From: Paenibacillus phyllosphaerae
Lineage (GTDB): Bacteria; Bacillota; Bacilli; Paenibacillales; Paenibacillaceae
Direction: 5' to 3'
Length of the DNA stretch: 64,000 nucleotides
Assembly: GCF_014192105.1 (NCBI RefSeq)
Contig: NZ_JACHXK010000002.1
Location: 183,380-247,379 of the forward strand
The notes beneath the pieces were generated by a model that worked only from the letters and a program-made list of their open reading frames with translations, was not told the DNA's origin and did no database searches. Each line of letters begins with the position of its first letter. Position 1 is the first letter of the stretch. Made by a program: the position numbers and the translations under genes. Shown here piece after piece: positions 26,938 through 33,882 of the stretch.

Positions 26938-27711
26938 ATGCAGCGATATTTTGTAGCGCCGGAGGATATGAGCGAACATTCGGTCGTGCTGACCGGCGAA
27001 GATGCCCACCATGCGGCCCGCGTTATGCGGATGGAGACCGGCGAGGAATTCCTCGTCAGCGATGGCACCAACCGTACGGCCAGAGCGGAGGTAACCTCCA
27101 TTTCGCCATCCCGCGTTGAAGCGAAGATTGTCGAGTGGCTGCCAATGAGCGGTGAGCCGAAGTGGTCGGTGACCGTGGCGCAGAGCTTGCCGAAGGGTGA
27201 TAAAATGGAACTTGTCATTCAAAAAGGTACGGAGATCGGCGCGGTACGATTCGTTCCGTTCGAATCGGAGCGAATTATCGTTCAATATGATGCGAAGAAG
27301 GAAGCGAAGCGGCTGGAACGTTGGAGCAAGATTGCCAAGGAAGCAGCCGAGCAGGCGCACCGCAGCCGGATTCCGTCCGTTGAAGCGGTACAGTCATGGA
27401 AGGAACTTATCGCTTCGATCGCAACATATGATGTAGCATTGTTTTGTTATGAGAAGGAAGGCGGATCTAGCAGCGCAGGGCTTCGGACTGCCCTTCGTGC
27501 AGAGATAGAGCGTCATGGGGATGCGGAGCAGCTGAAAGTACTGCTGATCGTAGGTCCGGAAGGCGGCTTTACCGAGCGCGAAGCGGCGGAGGCGGAGGAG
27601 GCTGGCGCAGCTGTCATCGGTCTTGGATCGCGTATTCTGCGTACCGAGACTGCAGCAATGGTCGGACTTTCCTGCTTGATGTATGAATCCGGAGAAATGG
27701 GAGGCGTTTGA
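26938..27711 (+). CDS. rsmE: 16S rRNA (uracil-1498-N3)-methyltransferase
   Basis: SPOUT-class methyltransferase acting on U1498 of 16S rRNA. The 257-residue protein begins MQRYFVAPED and has the N-terminal PUA-like domain (about 1-75) and the knotted SPOUT domain with VAQSLPKGDKMELVIQKGTE, VGPEGGFTEREA and LGSRILRTETA, the SAM-binding motifs. AAGGG is about 11 bases upstream of ATG 26938. mtaB starts 4 bases after its stop, so the two are cotranscribed, as in B. subtilis yqeU-yqeV. Confidence 0.95.
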   Translation: MQRYFVAPEDMSEHSVVLTGEDAHHAARVMRMETGEEFLVSDGTNRTARAEVTSISPSRVEAKIVEWLPMSGEPKWSVTVAQSLPKGDKMELVIQKGTEIGAVRFVPFESERIIVQYDAKKEAKRLERWSKIAKEAAEQAHRSRIPSVEAVQSWKELIASIATYDVALFCYEKEGGSSSAGLRTALRAEIERHGDAEQLKVLLIVGPEGGFTEREAAEAEEAGAAVIGLGSRILRTETAAMVGLSCLMYESGEMGGV

Positions 27712-27715
27712 CGAC

Positions 27716-29098
27716 ATGCCGTCAGTTGCTTTTTACACACTGGGCTGCAAAGTTAACTTCTATGATACAGAGGCGATCTGGCAGCTGTTTAAGAACGAGG
27801 GTTACGAACAGGTTGATTTTGAGACGACGACAGCCGATGTATACCTCATTAATACGTGTACGGTGACGAACACGGGCGACAAGAAGAGCCGCCAGATTAT
27901 TCGCCGTGCGATCCGTCGCAATCCGGACGCGATCGTTGCGGTAACGGGCTGTTACGCGCAGACATCGCCAGCCGAGATTATGGCGATCGAAGGGGTCGAC
28001 CTTGTTATCGGCACGCAGGACCGGGACAAGCTGATGGACTACGTGACGCAGCTGCAGAATGAACGCAAACCGGTCAATGCGGTCCGCAACATTATGAAGA
28101 CGCGTGAATTCGAGGAGCTGGACGTACCGGACTTTGCGGATCGGACGCGCGCATTCCTGAAGATTCAAGAAGGCTGCAACAACTTCTGCACGTTCTGCAT
28201 TATTCCTTGGTCCCGCGGTCTCTCCCGCAGCCGTGAAGCGGAGAGCGTCCTTAATCAAGCGAGACAGCTCGTCGCTGCCGGTTACAAGGAAATTGTCCTG
28301 ACGGGTATTCATACGGGCGGATACGGCGATGATCTGGAGAACTATAAGCTGTCGGATCTGCTGACTGACCTGGACCAAATCGATGGTCTGGAGCGTATCC
28401 GCATCAGTTCGATCGAAGCGAGCCAGATTGACGCGGACATGATCGAAGTGCTGAATCGTTCGACCAAAATGTGCCGCCACCTGCACATTCCGCTCCAAGC
28501 CGGCGATGACACCGTGCTGAAACGGATGCGCCGCAAGTATACGACCGCGGAGTTCGCGGAGAAGATCCGTTTGCTGCATGAGGCTATGCCTGGCGTGGCG
28601 ATCACGACGGACATCATTGTAGGCTTCCCGGGCGAAACGGACGAAATGTTCGAAGCCGGCTACCGCTTCATGGAAGAACTCAAGTTCGCCGAGATGCATG
28701 TCTTCCCATACTCGAAGCGTACGGGTACTCCGGCTGCGCGTATGGAAGATCAAGTGGATGAAGAAATTAAGAATGAACGCGTACATCGCCTGATCGATCT
28801 GTCCGAACGGATGCAGCTGGAGTATGCGCAGCAATTCGTCGGCGAAGTGGTCGATGTCATTCCTGAGCGTGACTACAAAGGCGCGCCGGGCAGTGGCAAG
28901 ATTATGGGTTACTCCGGTAACTATATTCAAGTCGTATTCGAAGGTTCCGAATCGCTCATCGGCCAGCTGTGCCGCGTGAAGATTACGGAAGCGGGCGTGA
29001 ACGAATGCCAAGGCCAGCTCGTCCGCGTGATGGATGCGGCATCCGCTACGGTTCGCGGCAACGAGACGAACACGTTCGTTTATCCTAAAGCGCAGTAA
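27716..29098 (+). CDS. mtaB: tRNA t6A37 methylthiotransferase MtaB
   Basis: Radical SAM enzyme that adds a methylthio group to t6A37 of tRNA. ATG 27716 (GGGAGG 11 bases upstream, inside the end of rsmE) gives MPSVAFYTLGCKVN, the family N-terminus. The 460 residues hold the MTTase domain with cysteines in LGCKVN, NTCTVTN and GCYAQ, the radical SAM motif EGCNNFCTFCIIPWSRG (about residue 152), and a C-terminal TRAM domain. Last gene of the conserved prmA-rsmE-mtaB block; the next conserved Bacillus neighbour, yqeW, is found inverted 2 kb away. Confidence 0.95.
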   Translation: MPSVAFYTLGCKVNFYDTEAIWQLFKNEGYEQVDFETTTADVYLINTCTVTNTGDKKSRQIIRRAIRRNPDAIVAVTGCYAQTSPAEIMAIEGVDLVIGTQDRDKLMDYVTQLQNERKPVNAVRNIMKTREFEELDVPDFADRTRAFLKIQEGCNNFCTFCIIPWSRGLSRSREAESVLNQARQLVAAGYKEIVLTGIHTGGYGDDLENYKLSDLLTDLDQIDGLERIRISSIEASQIDADMIEVLNRSTKMCRHLHIPLQAGDDTVLKRMRRKYTTAEFAEKIRLLHEAMPGVAITTDIIVGFPGETDEMFEAGYRFMEELKFAEMHVFPYSKRTGTPAARMEDQVDEEIKNERVHRLIDLSERMQLEYAQQFVGEVVDVIPERDYKGAPGSGKIMGYSGNYIQVVFEGSESLIGQLCRVKITEAGVNECQGQLVRVMDAASATVRGNETNTFVYPKAQ

Positions 29099-29137
29099 TG
29101 CCTTGAACGGGCAATGTATAAATAGACATGGATTCTT

Positions 29138-29191
29138 GCGAGGATTCTGCCTAAGGCCCGGTAAGTTCGGATCTTACGGTAGAATCCTTGC
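29138..29191 (+). other. Branched RNA structure upstream of the Nudix gene
   Basis: An 11-bp closing stem, GCGAGGATTCT (29138-29148) with AGAATCCTTGC (29181-29191), encloses a mini-hairpin GCC-TAA-GGC (29149-29157) and a second hairpin GTAAG/CTTAC (29161-29177). A three-way junction of this shape ends about 50 bases before the start codon. No T tract follows. Function unknown. Confidence 0.55.
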
Positions 29192-29241
29192 TCTACATTT
29201 ACGTCCTTTACGAAGTTACATAGCAAGGAGGGAGACTTACG

Positions 29242-29673
29242 ATGAAGGAGATATCGGCTGGCGGCGTCGTCTACCGCAAAGTGGACGGCAAGCTGCAGAT
29301 TCAGCTCATTCAGGATCGTTACGGCAAGATTTCCTTACCTAAAGGCAAGATGGAGCCCGGCGAAACGGTGGAGCAGACCGCATTGCGCGAGATTGTCGAG
29401 GAGACCGGGATGGAAGGTATGATAATCGCGCCGATCGATCAAATTAAATATAAGTATAATCATGAATCCAAAGGTTCCGTCGACAAAGAAGTTCACTACT
29501 ATCTGGTCGAAGCCATCGGCGGGAAGCTGCAAGCTCAAGTCGAAGAAATTCGCGGGGTGGAATGGTTCGAGCCGATGGAAGCGTGGCGCAGGCAGCGCCA
29601 GTCCGGATATAGTAATAACGACCAAATTTTGTCGGGCGCGCTCAAGCTGCTCGGCTTGGAGGTTCAAGGCTAA
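29242..29673 (+). CDS. Nudix hydrolase
   Basis: Hydrolase of nucleoside diphosphate-linked substrates. The 143-residue protein has the Nudix box GKMEPGETVEQTALREIVEE followed by TGM (about residues 35-57), including the REIVEE metal ligands, preceded by ISLPKG. AAGGAGGGAG lies upstream of ATG 29242. The substrate is not predictable; the small size and LPKGK context resemble bis(5'-nucleosyl)-tetraphosphatase or 8-oxo-dGTP types. Its stop codon overlaps the deoC start by one base, implying a shared transcript and a nucleotide salvage or clean-up role. Confidence 0.85.
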   Translation: MKEISAGGVVYRKVDGKLQIQLIQDRYGKISLPKGKMEPGETVEQTALREIVEETGMEGMIIAPIDQIKYKYNHESKGSVDKEVHYYLVEAIGGKLQAQVEEIRGVEWFEPMEAWRRQRQSGYSNNDQILSGALKLLGLEVQG

Positions 29674-30404
29674 TGGCTGAAAGTTGGGTACCGGGAACTC
29701 CGATTGCCAAGTTTATTGACCACACGCTGCTGAAGCCTGGGGCAACGGAGAAATATATCGTCAGATTGTGTGAGGAAGCAGCTCAGCATCAGTTTTACAG
29801 CGTATGCGTGAATGGCTCCTGGGTATCGCTCTGCCGCGATCAGCTGGCGGGTACCGGTGTCCATATTGCGGCCGTAGTCGGCTTTCCTTTAGGAGCGATG
29901 GCGACGAAAGCGAAAGTATACGAGGCGCAAACGGCTGTAGAAGACGGCGCGACGGAGATCGATATGGTATTGCCGATCGGAGCGGTCATCGATGGGCGTT
30001 ACGGGGTAGTGTCGCATGATATCGCGTCCGTGGTGCGTGCCGTTGAAGGCTCAGCTATCGTGAAGGTCATTCTGGAGACCGGCATGCTGAACGCCGAGCA
30101 AAAAGCGGAAGCTTGCCGCGTAGCCGAAGCCGCGGGGGCCCATTACGTGAAAACATCCACCGGATTCGGCACCGGCGGCGCAACCGAAGCGGATATTAAG
30201 CTGATGCGGGCTTCGGTCACATCCTCCATTGGGGTCAAAGCTTCCGGCGGCATCCGGGACGCGGAGACGGCGATCAAGATGCTGCAGGCCGGGGCCAACC
30301 GGCTCGGCACGAGCGCTGGCGTAGCGATCGTTACTGGACTTTCATCCGTCTCAGCTTCGGAAGGTAACAGAGCGGAAGGGCAAGAAGAGAGCACGCAATA
30401 TTAA
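29673..30404 (+). CDS. deoC: Deoxyribose-phosphate aldolase
   Basis: Class I aldolase splitting 2-deoxyribose-5-phosphate into glyceraldehyde-3-phosphate and acetaldehyde in deoxynucleoside catabolism. The 243-residue TIM barrel has FIDHTLLKP near the N-terminus, EIDMVLPIGA (about 89-98), and VKTSTGFG with the Schiff-base lysine (about 159-166). ATG 29673 overlaps the Nudix stop (TAATG). The last 20 or so residues, Ser/Glu/Gln-rich, extend beyond the usual length of about 220 and are encoded in the 74-bp overlap with the convergent Na/Pi transporter gene. Confidence 0.94.
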   Translation: MAESWVPGTPIAKFIDHTLLKPGATEKYIVRLCEEAAQHQFYSVCVNGSWVSLCRDQLAGTGVHIAAVVGFPLGAMATKAKVYEAQTAVEDGATEIDMVLPIGAVIDGRYGVVSHDIASVVRAVEGSAIVKVILETGMLNAEQKAEACRVAEAAGAHYVKTSTGFGTGGATEADIKLMRASVTSSIGVKASGGIRDAETAIKMLQAGANRLGTSAGVAIVTGLSSVSASEGNRAEGQEESTQY

Positions 30405-31341
30405 ATATGGTCTGCGCGTGCGCGATCTGAGCGGCTGGTGACGTCGTCATCATCGCAACAACCGCTTGCAGCTCTCTGGTGAACGGCGCGAACAGGACGG
30501 CGCCGCCGACATTGAGCACGACATGCGACCACGCGACGAATCGGCCGGCCTTGGAGCCGCTGTAGGATACGAGCAAAGCGGTGACGCAGGTACCGATATT
30601 GGCGCCTAGGACGATCGCAATGCCGATCGGGACTGGCATGGCGGACACGGCTGCGAGTCCCATAATAATGGCGATTACGGCCGCGCCGCTGTGCACGGCT
30701 GCGGTAAGCACCGCTCCGGCGGCAATCCCCCAGATGACGCTTCCTTCAGCGCGTCCGAGGAAGGCGCTGAAGAAGGAGCTGGCTTCGACAGCCGGAGCGA
30801 CGGATTGCATGAGCGCCATGCCGATGAGGAGCAGGGCGAATCCGCCGACCACGACGGACGTGCTGCGGACAGGCGGCCAGAATCGGCTGCCGGATGGTCT
30901 GAGCCCGGCTTGGCTGAATGAGAGTTTGGTTCTTCTTAAGGTGCCTAGCCCCAGCTCGCCGGCCAAGACGGTTACGAACCAACAGCCGAGCGAGATGAGG
31001 AGCAGCGGCCAGCCGAGTTTGCTGATGTTGAGACCGATCAGTTCGGTAGTCAGACAGGTGCCGATGTTGGTGCCAAGGATGATGCCGAGCGTCCGCGGAA
31101 AGGTAAGCAGCCCCGCATTGACCAAGCCGATCGTCATGACGGTAACGGCCGTACTGCTCTGCAGCACGGCCGTTGTTGCTGTTCCGATGAGCAGCCCGTG
31201 CAGCGGCGTGGCGGTCATTTGTTCGAGAACGGTCTGCAAGTGATGGCCGACGGAGCGATGAAGCGTCAGCTCCATCGCTTTTAGTCCAAGCATGAAAATC
31301 ATGAAGCCGAGAACCATCGGAACAACGATGGAGTTAAGCAT
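30331..31341 (-). CDS. yqeW: Na+/phosphate cotransporter family protein (YqeW-like)
   Basis: Membrane protein of the Na/Pi cotransporter II family. The start at 31341 follows AAAGGAGT by 8 bases; a longer frame from 31422 is less likely. The 336 residues contain about eight hydrophobic segments in two inverted halves; the first half has TAVLQSSTAVTVMTIG (the QSS signature) and GTNIGTC, the second a weaker VHSGAAVIAIIMG and GANIGTC. There is no PhoU domain at the C-terminus. B. subtilis has yqeW directly after mtaB on the same strand; here it is inverted and its 3' end overlaps deoC by 74 bp. Confidence 0.85.
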   Translation of the reverse strand: MLNSIVVPMVLGFMIFMLGLKAMELTLHRSVGHHLQTVLEQMTATPLHGLLIGTATTAVLQSSTAVTVMTIGLVNAGLLTFPRTLGIILGTNIGTCLTTELIGLNISKLGWPLLLISLGCWFVTVLAGELGLGTLRRTKLSFSQAGLRPSGSRFWPPVRSTSVVVGGFALLLIGMALMQSVAPAVEASSFFSAFLGRAEGSVIWGIAAGAVLTAAVHSGAAVIAIIMGLAAVSAMPVPIGIAIVLGANIGTCVTALLVSYSGSKAGRFVAWSHVVLNVGGAVLFAPFTRELQAVVAMMTTSPAAQIAHAQTIFNIACSLLALPLCYLPKLRRMKVQ

Positions 31342-31462
31342 GGGGCAGGACTCCTTTGTTTGGCGGAATCGGAGCATTCGTAACGATACATATGCCAATT
31401 CAGGTACAAGCATGACAAGCATATTAGTAGGTGAGGCATGAGGAGAGGGCGGTAGAAGAGGA

Positions 31463-32917
31463 ATGGAACGTGTTAGAGCGGTATTGAAGAAGGAACGCAG
31501 GAAGAGGCTGGAGAGCGGACATCCGTGGGTATTCGCTAATGAGATCGACCGGTTGGAAGGGGAAACGACGCCGGGATCGCTTGTGGACGTTTTCAGTCAT
31601 CAAGGCCGCTATCTGGCGACTGGGTATTGGAACCCCAAGTCGCAGATTCAGGTTCGGATCGTAAGCTATAAGCCGATTGAAGCGATGGATACGGTATTCT
31701 TCCGCGAGCGGTTTAAGCAATGCGCCCAGCATCGCCGCCGTTTCGTGAACGGGGAAGACTGCCGGCTCGTTTATGGGGAAGGCGATTTTCTGCCAGGGTT
31801 GACGGTGGATCGCTTCGGCGGTGTGCTTGTCTTGCAGCTGCTCACCCTCGGCATGGAGATATGCAAGGATGCGATCGTGGAGGCGCTAATCGACGTATTC
31901 GCGCCGCAAGGCATCTATGAACGCAGCGATGTCGGCGTGCGAGCGCTGGAAGGGCTTGAGGAACGCACCGGGGTCCTATACGGCGACTGCCCGCGAATCG
32001 TGGATATACAAGAGAACGGACTTCATCTGGAAGTCGATATCGTAGAAGGCCAGAAAACCGGTTATTTCTTCGATCAGCGTGAAAATCGGGATTCGATCGG
32101 ACCGCTTATGCTTGGATGGGGCGAACGCAGCGGCATCGGGCTGCAAGAACGCAAGCGCGAAGAAGTACCTGCTGAAACGCCGATGATTCCGGTCGAATCG
32201 CCGGCGTTGGCTGGCGACGACACCGGCGTCATGCAGGACGCCGCATCGAACGTGCTCGTGCCGGTGAACGCGAACGGCAAAGTCGTTACCTTCCCATATT
32301 GGGATGGCGCTACGGTGCTGGAATGCTTCGCGCATACGGGCAGCTTCACGCTCCATGCATGCAAGTATGGTGCGAAGAAAGTCACCTGCCTTGATGTGTC
32401 CGAGCATGCGATCGAGACGGCAAGAAGGAACGTCGAGCGCAATGGCTTCACCGATCGCGTAGAGTTCGTCGTCGCCGATGCGTTCGATTACTTGCGCACC
32501 CAAGTGAAGGGGCTCGAGGAGCGGGCTGAGCGTGCGCGCGCGGCAGCAGGCGGCAAGGCGGATACGTCCAAAGCTTTGTCCGGGGCCGGGCGCACATGGG
32601 ATGTCGTCATTCTCGATCCGCCAGCCTTCGCCAAGACGAAGCAAGCCGTACCAGGCGCCATCCGCGGTTACAAGGATATTAACCTGCAAGGGCTGAAACT
32701 GGTGAATGAAGGCGGTTATCTCATCACCGCGAGCTGCTCGTACCACATGAAGCCGGATCTGTTCTTGGAGACGATTCAGGCGGCTGCTGCAGACGCAGGC
32801 AAGATTCTTCGTTTGATCGAGTGGCGCGCGGCGGGTAAGGATCATCCGCAGGTCGTCGGCGTAACCGAGGGGCACTACTTGAAATTCGGAATTTTCGAAG
32901 TGCGGAGCCGTTCGTAA
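31463..32917 (+). CDS. Class I rRNA methyltransferase, RlmI/YwbD-like, with insertion
   Basis: SAM-dependent methyltransferase related to RlmI (23S rRNA m5C1962). The N-terminal PUA domain (about 1-75) has GHPWVFANEI; the central part has VDIVEGQKTGYFFDQRENR (about 193-211); the catalytic domain has ECFAHTGSF, VTCLDVSEHAI and ILDPPAFAK plus TASCSYH. At 484 residues it is nearly 90 longer than typical members (about 396). Two inserts explain this: about 60 residues between the QRENR motif and motif I (roughly 215-283), and a shorter Ala/Lys/Gly-rich one near 352-378. Motifs appear intact, so it should be active. Confidence 0.88.
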   Translation: MERVRAVLKKERRKRLESGHPWVFANEIDRLEGETTPGSLVDVFSHQGRYLATGYWNPKSQIQVRIVSYKPIEAMDTVFFRERFKQCAQHRRRFVNGEDCRLVYGEGDFLPGLTVDRFGGVLVLQLLTLGMEICKDAIVEALIDVFAPQGIYERSDVGVRALEGLEERTGVLYGDCPRIVDIQENGLHLEVDIVEGQKTGYFFDQRENRDSIGPLMLGWGERSGIGLQERKREEVPAETPMIPVESPALAGDDTGVMQDAASNVLVPVNANGKVVTFPYWDGATVLECFAHTGSFTLHACKYGAKKVTCLDVSEHAIETARRNVERNGFTDRVEFVVADAFDYLRTQVKGLEERAERARAAAGGKADTSKALSGAGRTWDVVILDPPAFAKTKQAVPGAIRGYKDINLQGLKLVNEGGYLITASCSYHMKPDLFLETIQAAAADAGKILRLIEWRAAGKDHPQVVGVTEGHYLKFGIFEVRSRS

Positions 32918-33001
32918 CCGAACGTATTCGCCTGTAGCAAGGAGACACGGTTGGCGTCGTCCTCCGGCGGCCAGCGCGCGTATACTTTCCTTAATATGTT
33001 G

Positions 33002-33060
33002 AAAAAGGCTTCCTGCCTGATGAGCTCTTCATGAGCTTGCATCTGGCAGGAAGCCTTTTT
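33002..33060. terminator. Strong bidirectional terminator
   Basis: Perfect 16-bp arms, AAAAAGGCTTCCTGCC (33002-33017) and its complement at 33045-33060, with an inner AGCTC/GAGCT pairing. It serves the methyltransferase gene on one side and the CD3324-family gene on the other. Confidence 0.92.
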
Positions 33061-33065
33061 GGTTA

Positions 33066-33368
33066 TTAGTAAGCGCCTTGCGCGCTGGATGTCTGTTTAT
33101 GGTGACGCATCTTGACGATGATCTTGCGGATGCTCTCGCCCGAGAGATGGAACTTGCGTTCAAGCTCGGTTACGGTCGATCCGTCCGTAAAGCAGCGGTA
33201 AATCTCTTGATTGCGGATGGTCAGCTGTTCGCGTGAGCCGCTCTTCTCGCCCCAGGCGGCACGCTGTTCTTGCGGTTTTGGAATATAGATCAATTCGCCC
33301 TGAATATAGCTCTGAAGCTCCTTGAGCAGGCTAGGGGGCAGCACATCTTTTCCATTTTTGTAATTCAC
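33066..33368 (-). CDS. CD3324-family protein with helix-turn-helix-like C-terminus
   Basis: A 100-residue protein. The GTG start at 33368 is inferred because AGGAGGAGC lies 6 bases upstream on the reverse strand and the sequence then begins MNYKNGKDVLPPSLLKELQ, the family N-terminus. The pattern YIQGELIYIPKPQEQR, WGEKSGSR and the helical SGESIRKIIVKMRHH match Firmicute CD3324-type small proteins, distantly like Mor-type activators. The C-terminal TVTELERKFHLSGESIRKII looks like a helix-turn-helix. The start codon lies inside a 34-codon ORF, and a long structured leader with a terminator precedes both. Function unknown. Confidence 0.8.
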   Translation of the reverse strand: MNYKNGKDVLPPSLLKELQSYIQGELIYIPKPQEQRAAWGEKSGSREQLTIRNQEIYRCFTDGSTVTELERKFHLSGESIRKIIVKMRHHKQTSSAQGAY

Positions 33369-33435
33369 GGTAAAGCTCCTCCTCGGATGGGTATTGAACG
33401 TAGTTACCTGCAAGCATCGTTACAGTCCATACCAT
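33331..33435 (-). CDS. 34-residue ORF overlapping the CD3324-family gene start
   Basis: On the reverse strand, AAAGGAGG lies about 9 bases before ATG 33435. The frame encodes 34 residues, beginning MVWTVTMLAGNYV and ending QKWKRCAAP, with an amphipathic helix-like centre. It stops 35 bases inside the downstream gene, so that gene's GTG start and ribosome binding site lie within it. Ribosomes on the short ORF would pass over that start, which suggests translational coupling. No homologue is recognised. Confidence 0.5.
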   Translation of the reverse strand: MVWTVTMLAGNYVQYPSEEELYRELQKWKRCAAP

Positions 33436-33464
33436 GCTTAGCCGCCTCCTTTCAGATGTTGAAA

Positions 33465-33496
33465 TACAAAAATCACGATACGTAGCCGGTATCGTG
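33465..33496 (-). terminator. Intrinsic terminator in the leader
   Basis: On the reverse strand, CACGATAC (33496-33489), loop of 7, GTATCGTG (33481-33474), then ATTTTTGT. It lies upstream of the 34-codon ORF and the CD3324-family gene, so it would need to be overridden for their expression. Confidence 0.7.
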
Positions 33497-33589
33497 TCCA
33501 AGCTGCGGGCGCTAACTCTTGCCCGAGTCAAACGAGGAATCGTGTATGAAGAGAGGCGGTCTCCCGCCTCCCCGTAAGACTTCCGCTGA

Positions 33590-33619
33590 TTAAGCGGAAA
33601 TCACCTCAGCGCTTTTCAA
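33590..33619 (-). CDS. Putative 9-residue leader peptide
   Basis: TTG 33619 on the reverse strand, preceded by AAAGGAG with 9-base spacing, opens a 9-codon frame, MKSAEVISA, ending in TAA at 33590. The last codons form the 5' arm of a stable hairpin, so a ribosome on the peptide would melt it. Small size makes this tentative. Confidence 0.4.
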   Translation of the reverse strand: MKSAEVISA

Positions 33620-33751
33620 TGCAATCAGCTCCTTTCGCGCAATATTTCGTCGGCCCGACATCTATATTAACTCATTTTTTCCAGGAACCTGCAAGCGAAA
33701 AAACAATTATAACCATTCTGTGCGGCGGGGCGGAAGCATGTCCTGCTTTCC

Positions 33752-33843
33752 TTGACACCTTTCGTAAAACGATGAACGATTTACCTCCGCGAGAATCGAA
33801 CGTTTGTTTGCATATTCGGATGAAATGGGAGGCCCGCTATGAT
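33752..33843 (+). promoter_or_regulatory. Two candidate promoters upstream of addB
   Basis: Candidate 1 has a perfect -35, TTGACA (33752-33757), 17 bp, and a weak AACGAT (33775-33780). Candidate 2 has a weak -35, TTCGGA (33815-33820), 17 bp, and a better TATGAT (33838-33843). A LexA-like box lies between them. Confidence 0.35.
33797..33810 (+). promoter_or_regulatory. LexA (DinR)-like SOS box upstream of addB
   Basis: CGAACGTTTGTTTG agrees with the Firmicute SOS box (GAAC-N4-GTTY core) at all but one or two positions. It is 73 bases before the addB start, in reach of both candidate promoters. Confidence 0.5.
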
Positions 33844-33882
33844 AGAATAGGAGAATCGAAAACTAGACAATGAGGTGATCGC

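Larger units (their letters stand above)
33437..33635 (-). promoter_or_regulatory. Attenuator-like leader of the CD3324-family gene
   Basis: Read on the reverse strand: a ribosome binding site (33635-33629), a 9-codon ORF (33619-33590), a hairpin TTCCGCT/AGCGGAA overlapping the end of that ORF, a GC-rich hairpin GAGGCGG/CCGCCTC (33570-33553), a competing CGGGC/GCCCG pairing near 33528-33503, and an intrinsic terminator (33496-33465). The order peptide, hairpins, terminator, gene resembles ribosome-sensing attenuators of inducible antibiotic-resistance genes. The signal is not known. Confidence 0.5.

Noticed and set aside
29138..29241. T-box or other known riboswitch before the Nudix gene
   Set aside because: There is a branched structure, but no T-box sequence, no terminator/antiterminator pair and no known aptamer core. 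It is reported only as an unclassified element.
33331..33531. 66-codon reverse ORF beginning at a TTG at 33531
   Set aside because: The upstream TTG has no ribosome binding site and the frame would run through the terminator hairpin. The internal ATG at 33435 with AAAGGAGG is the better start.
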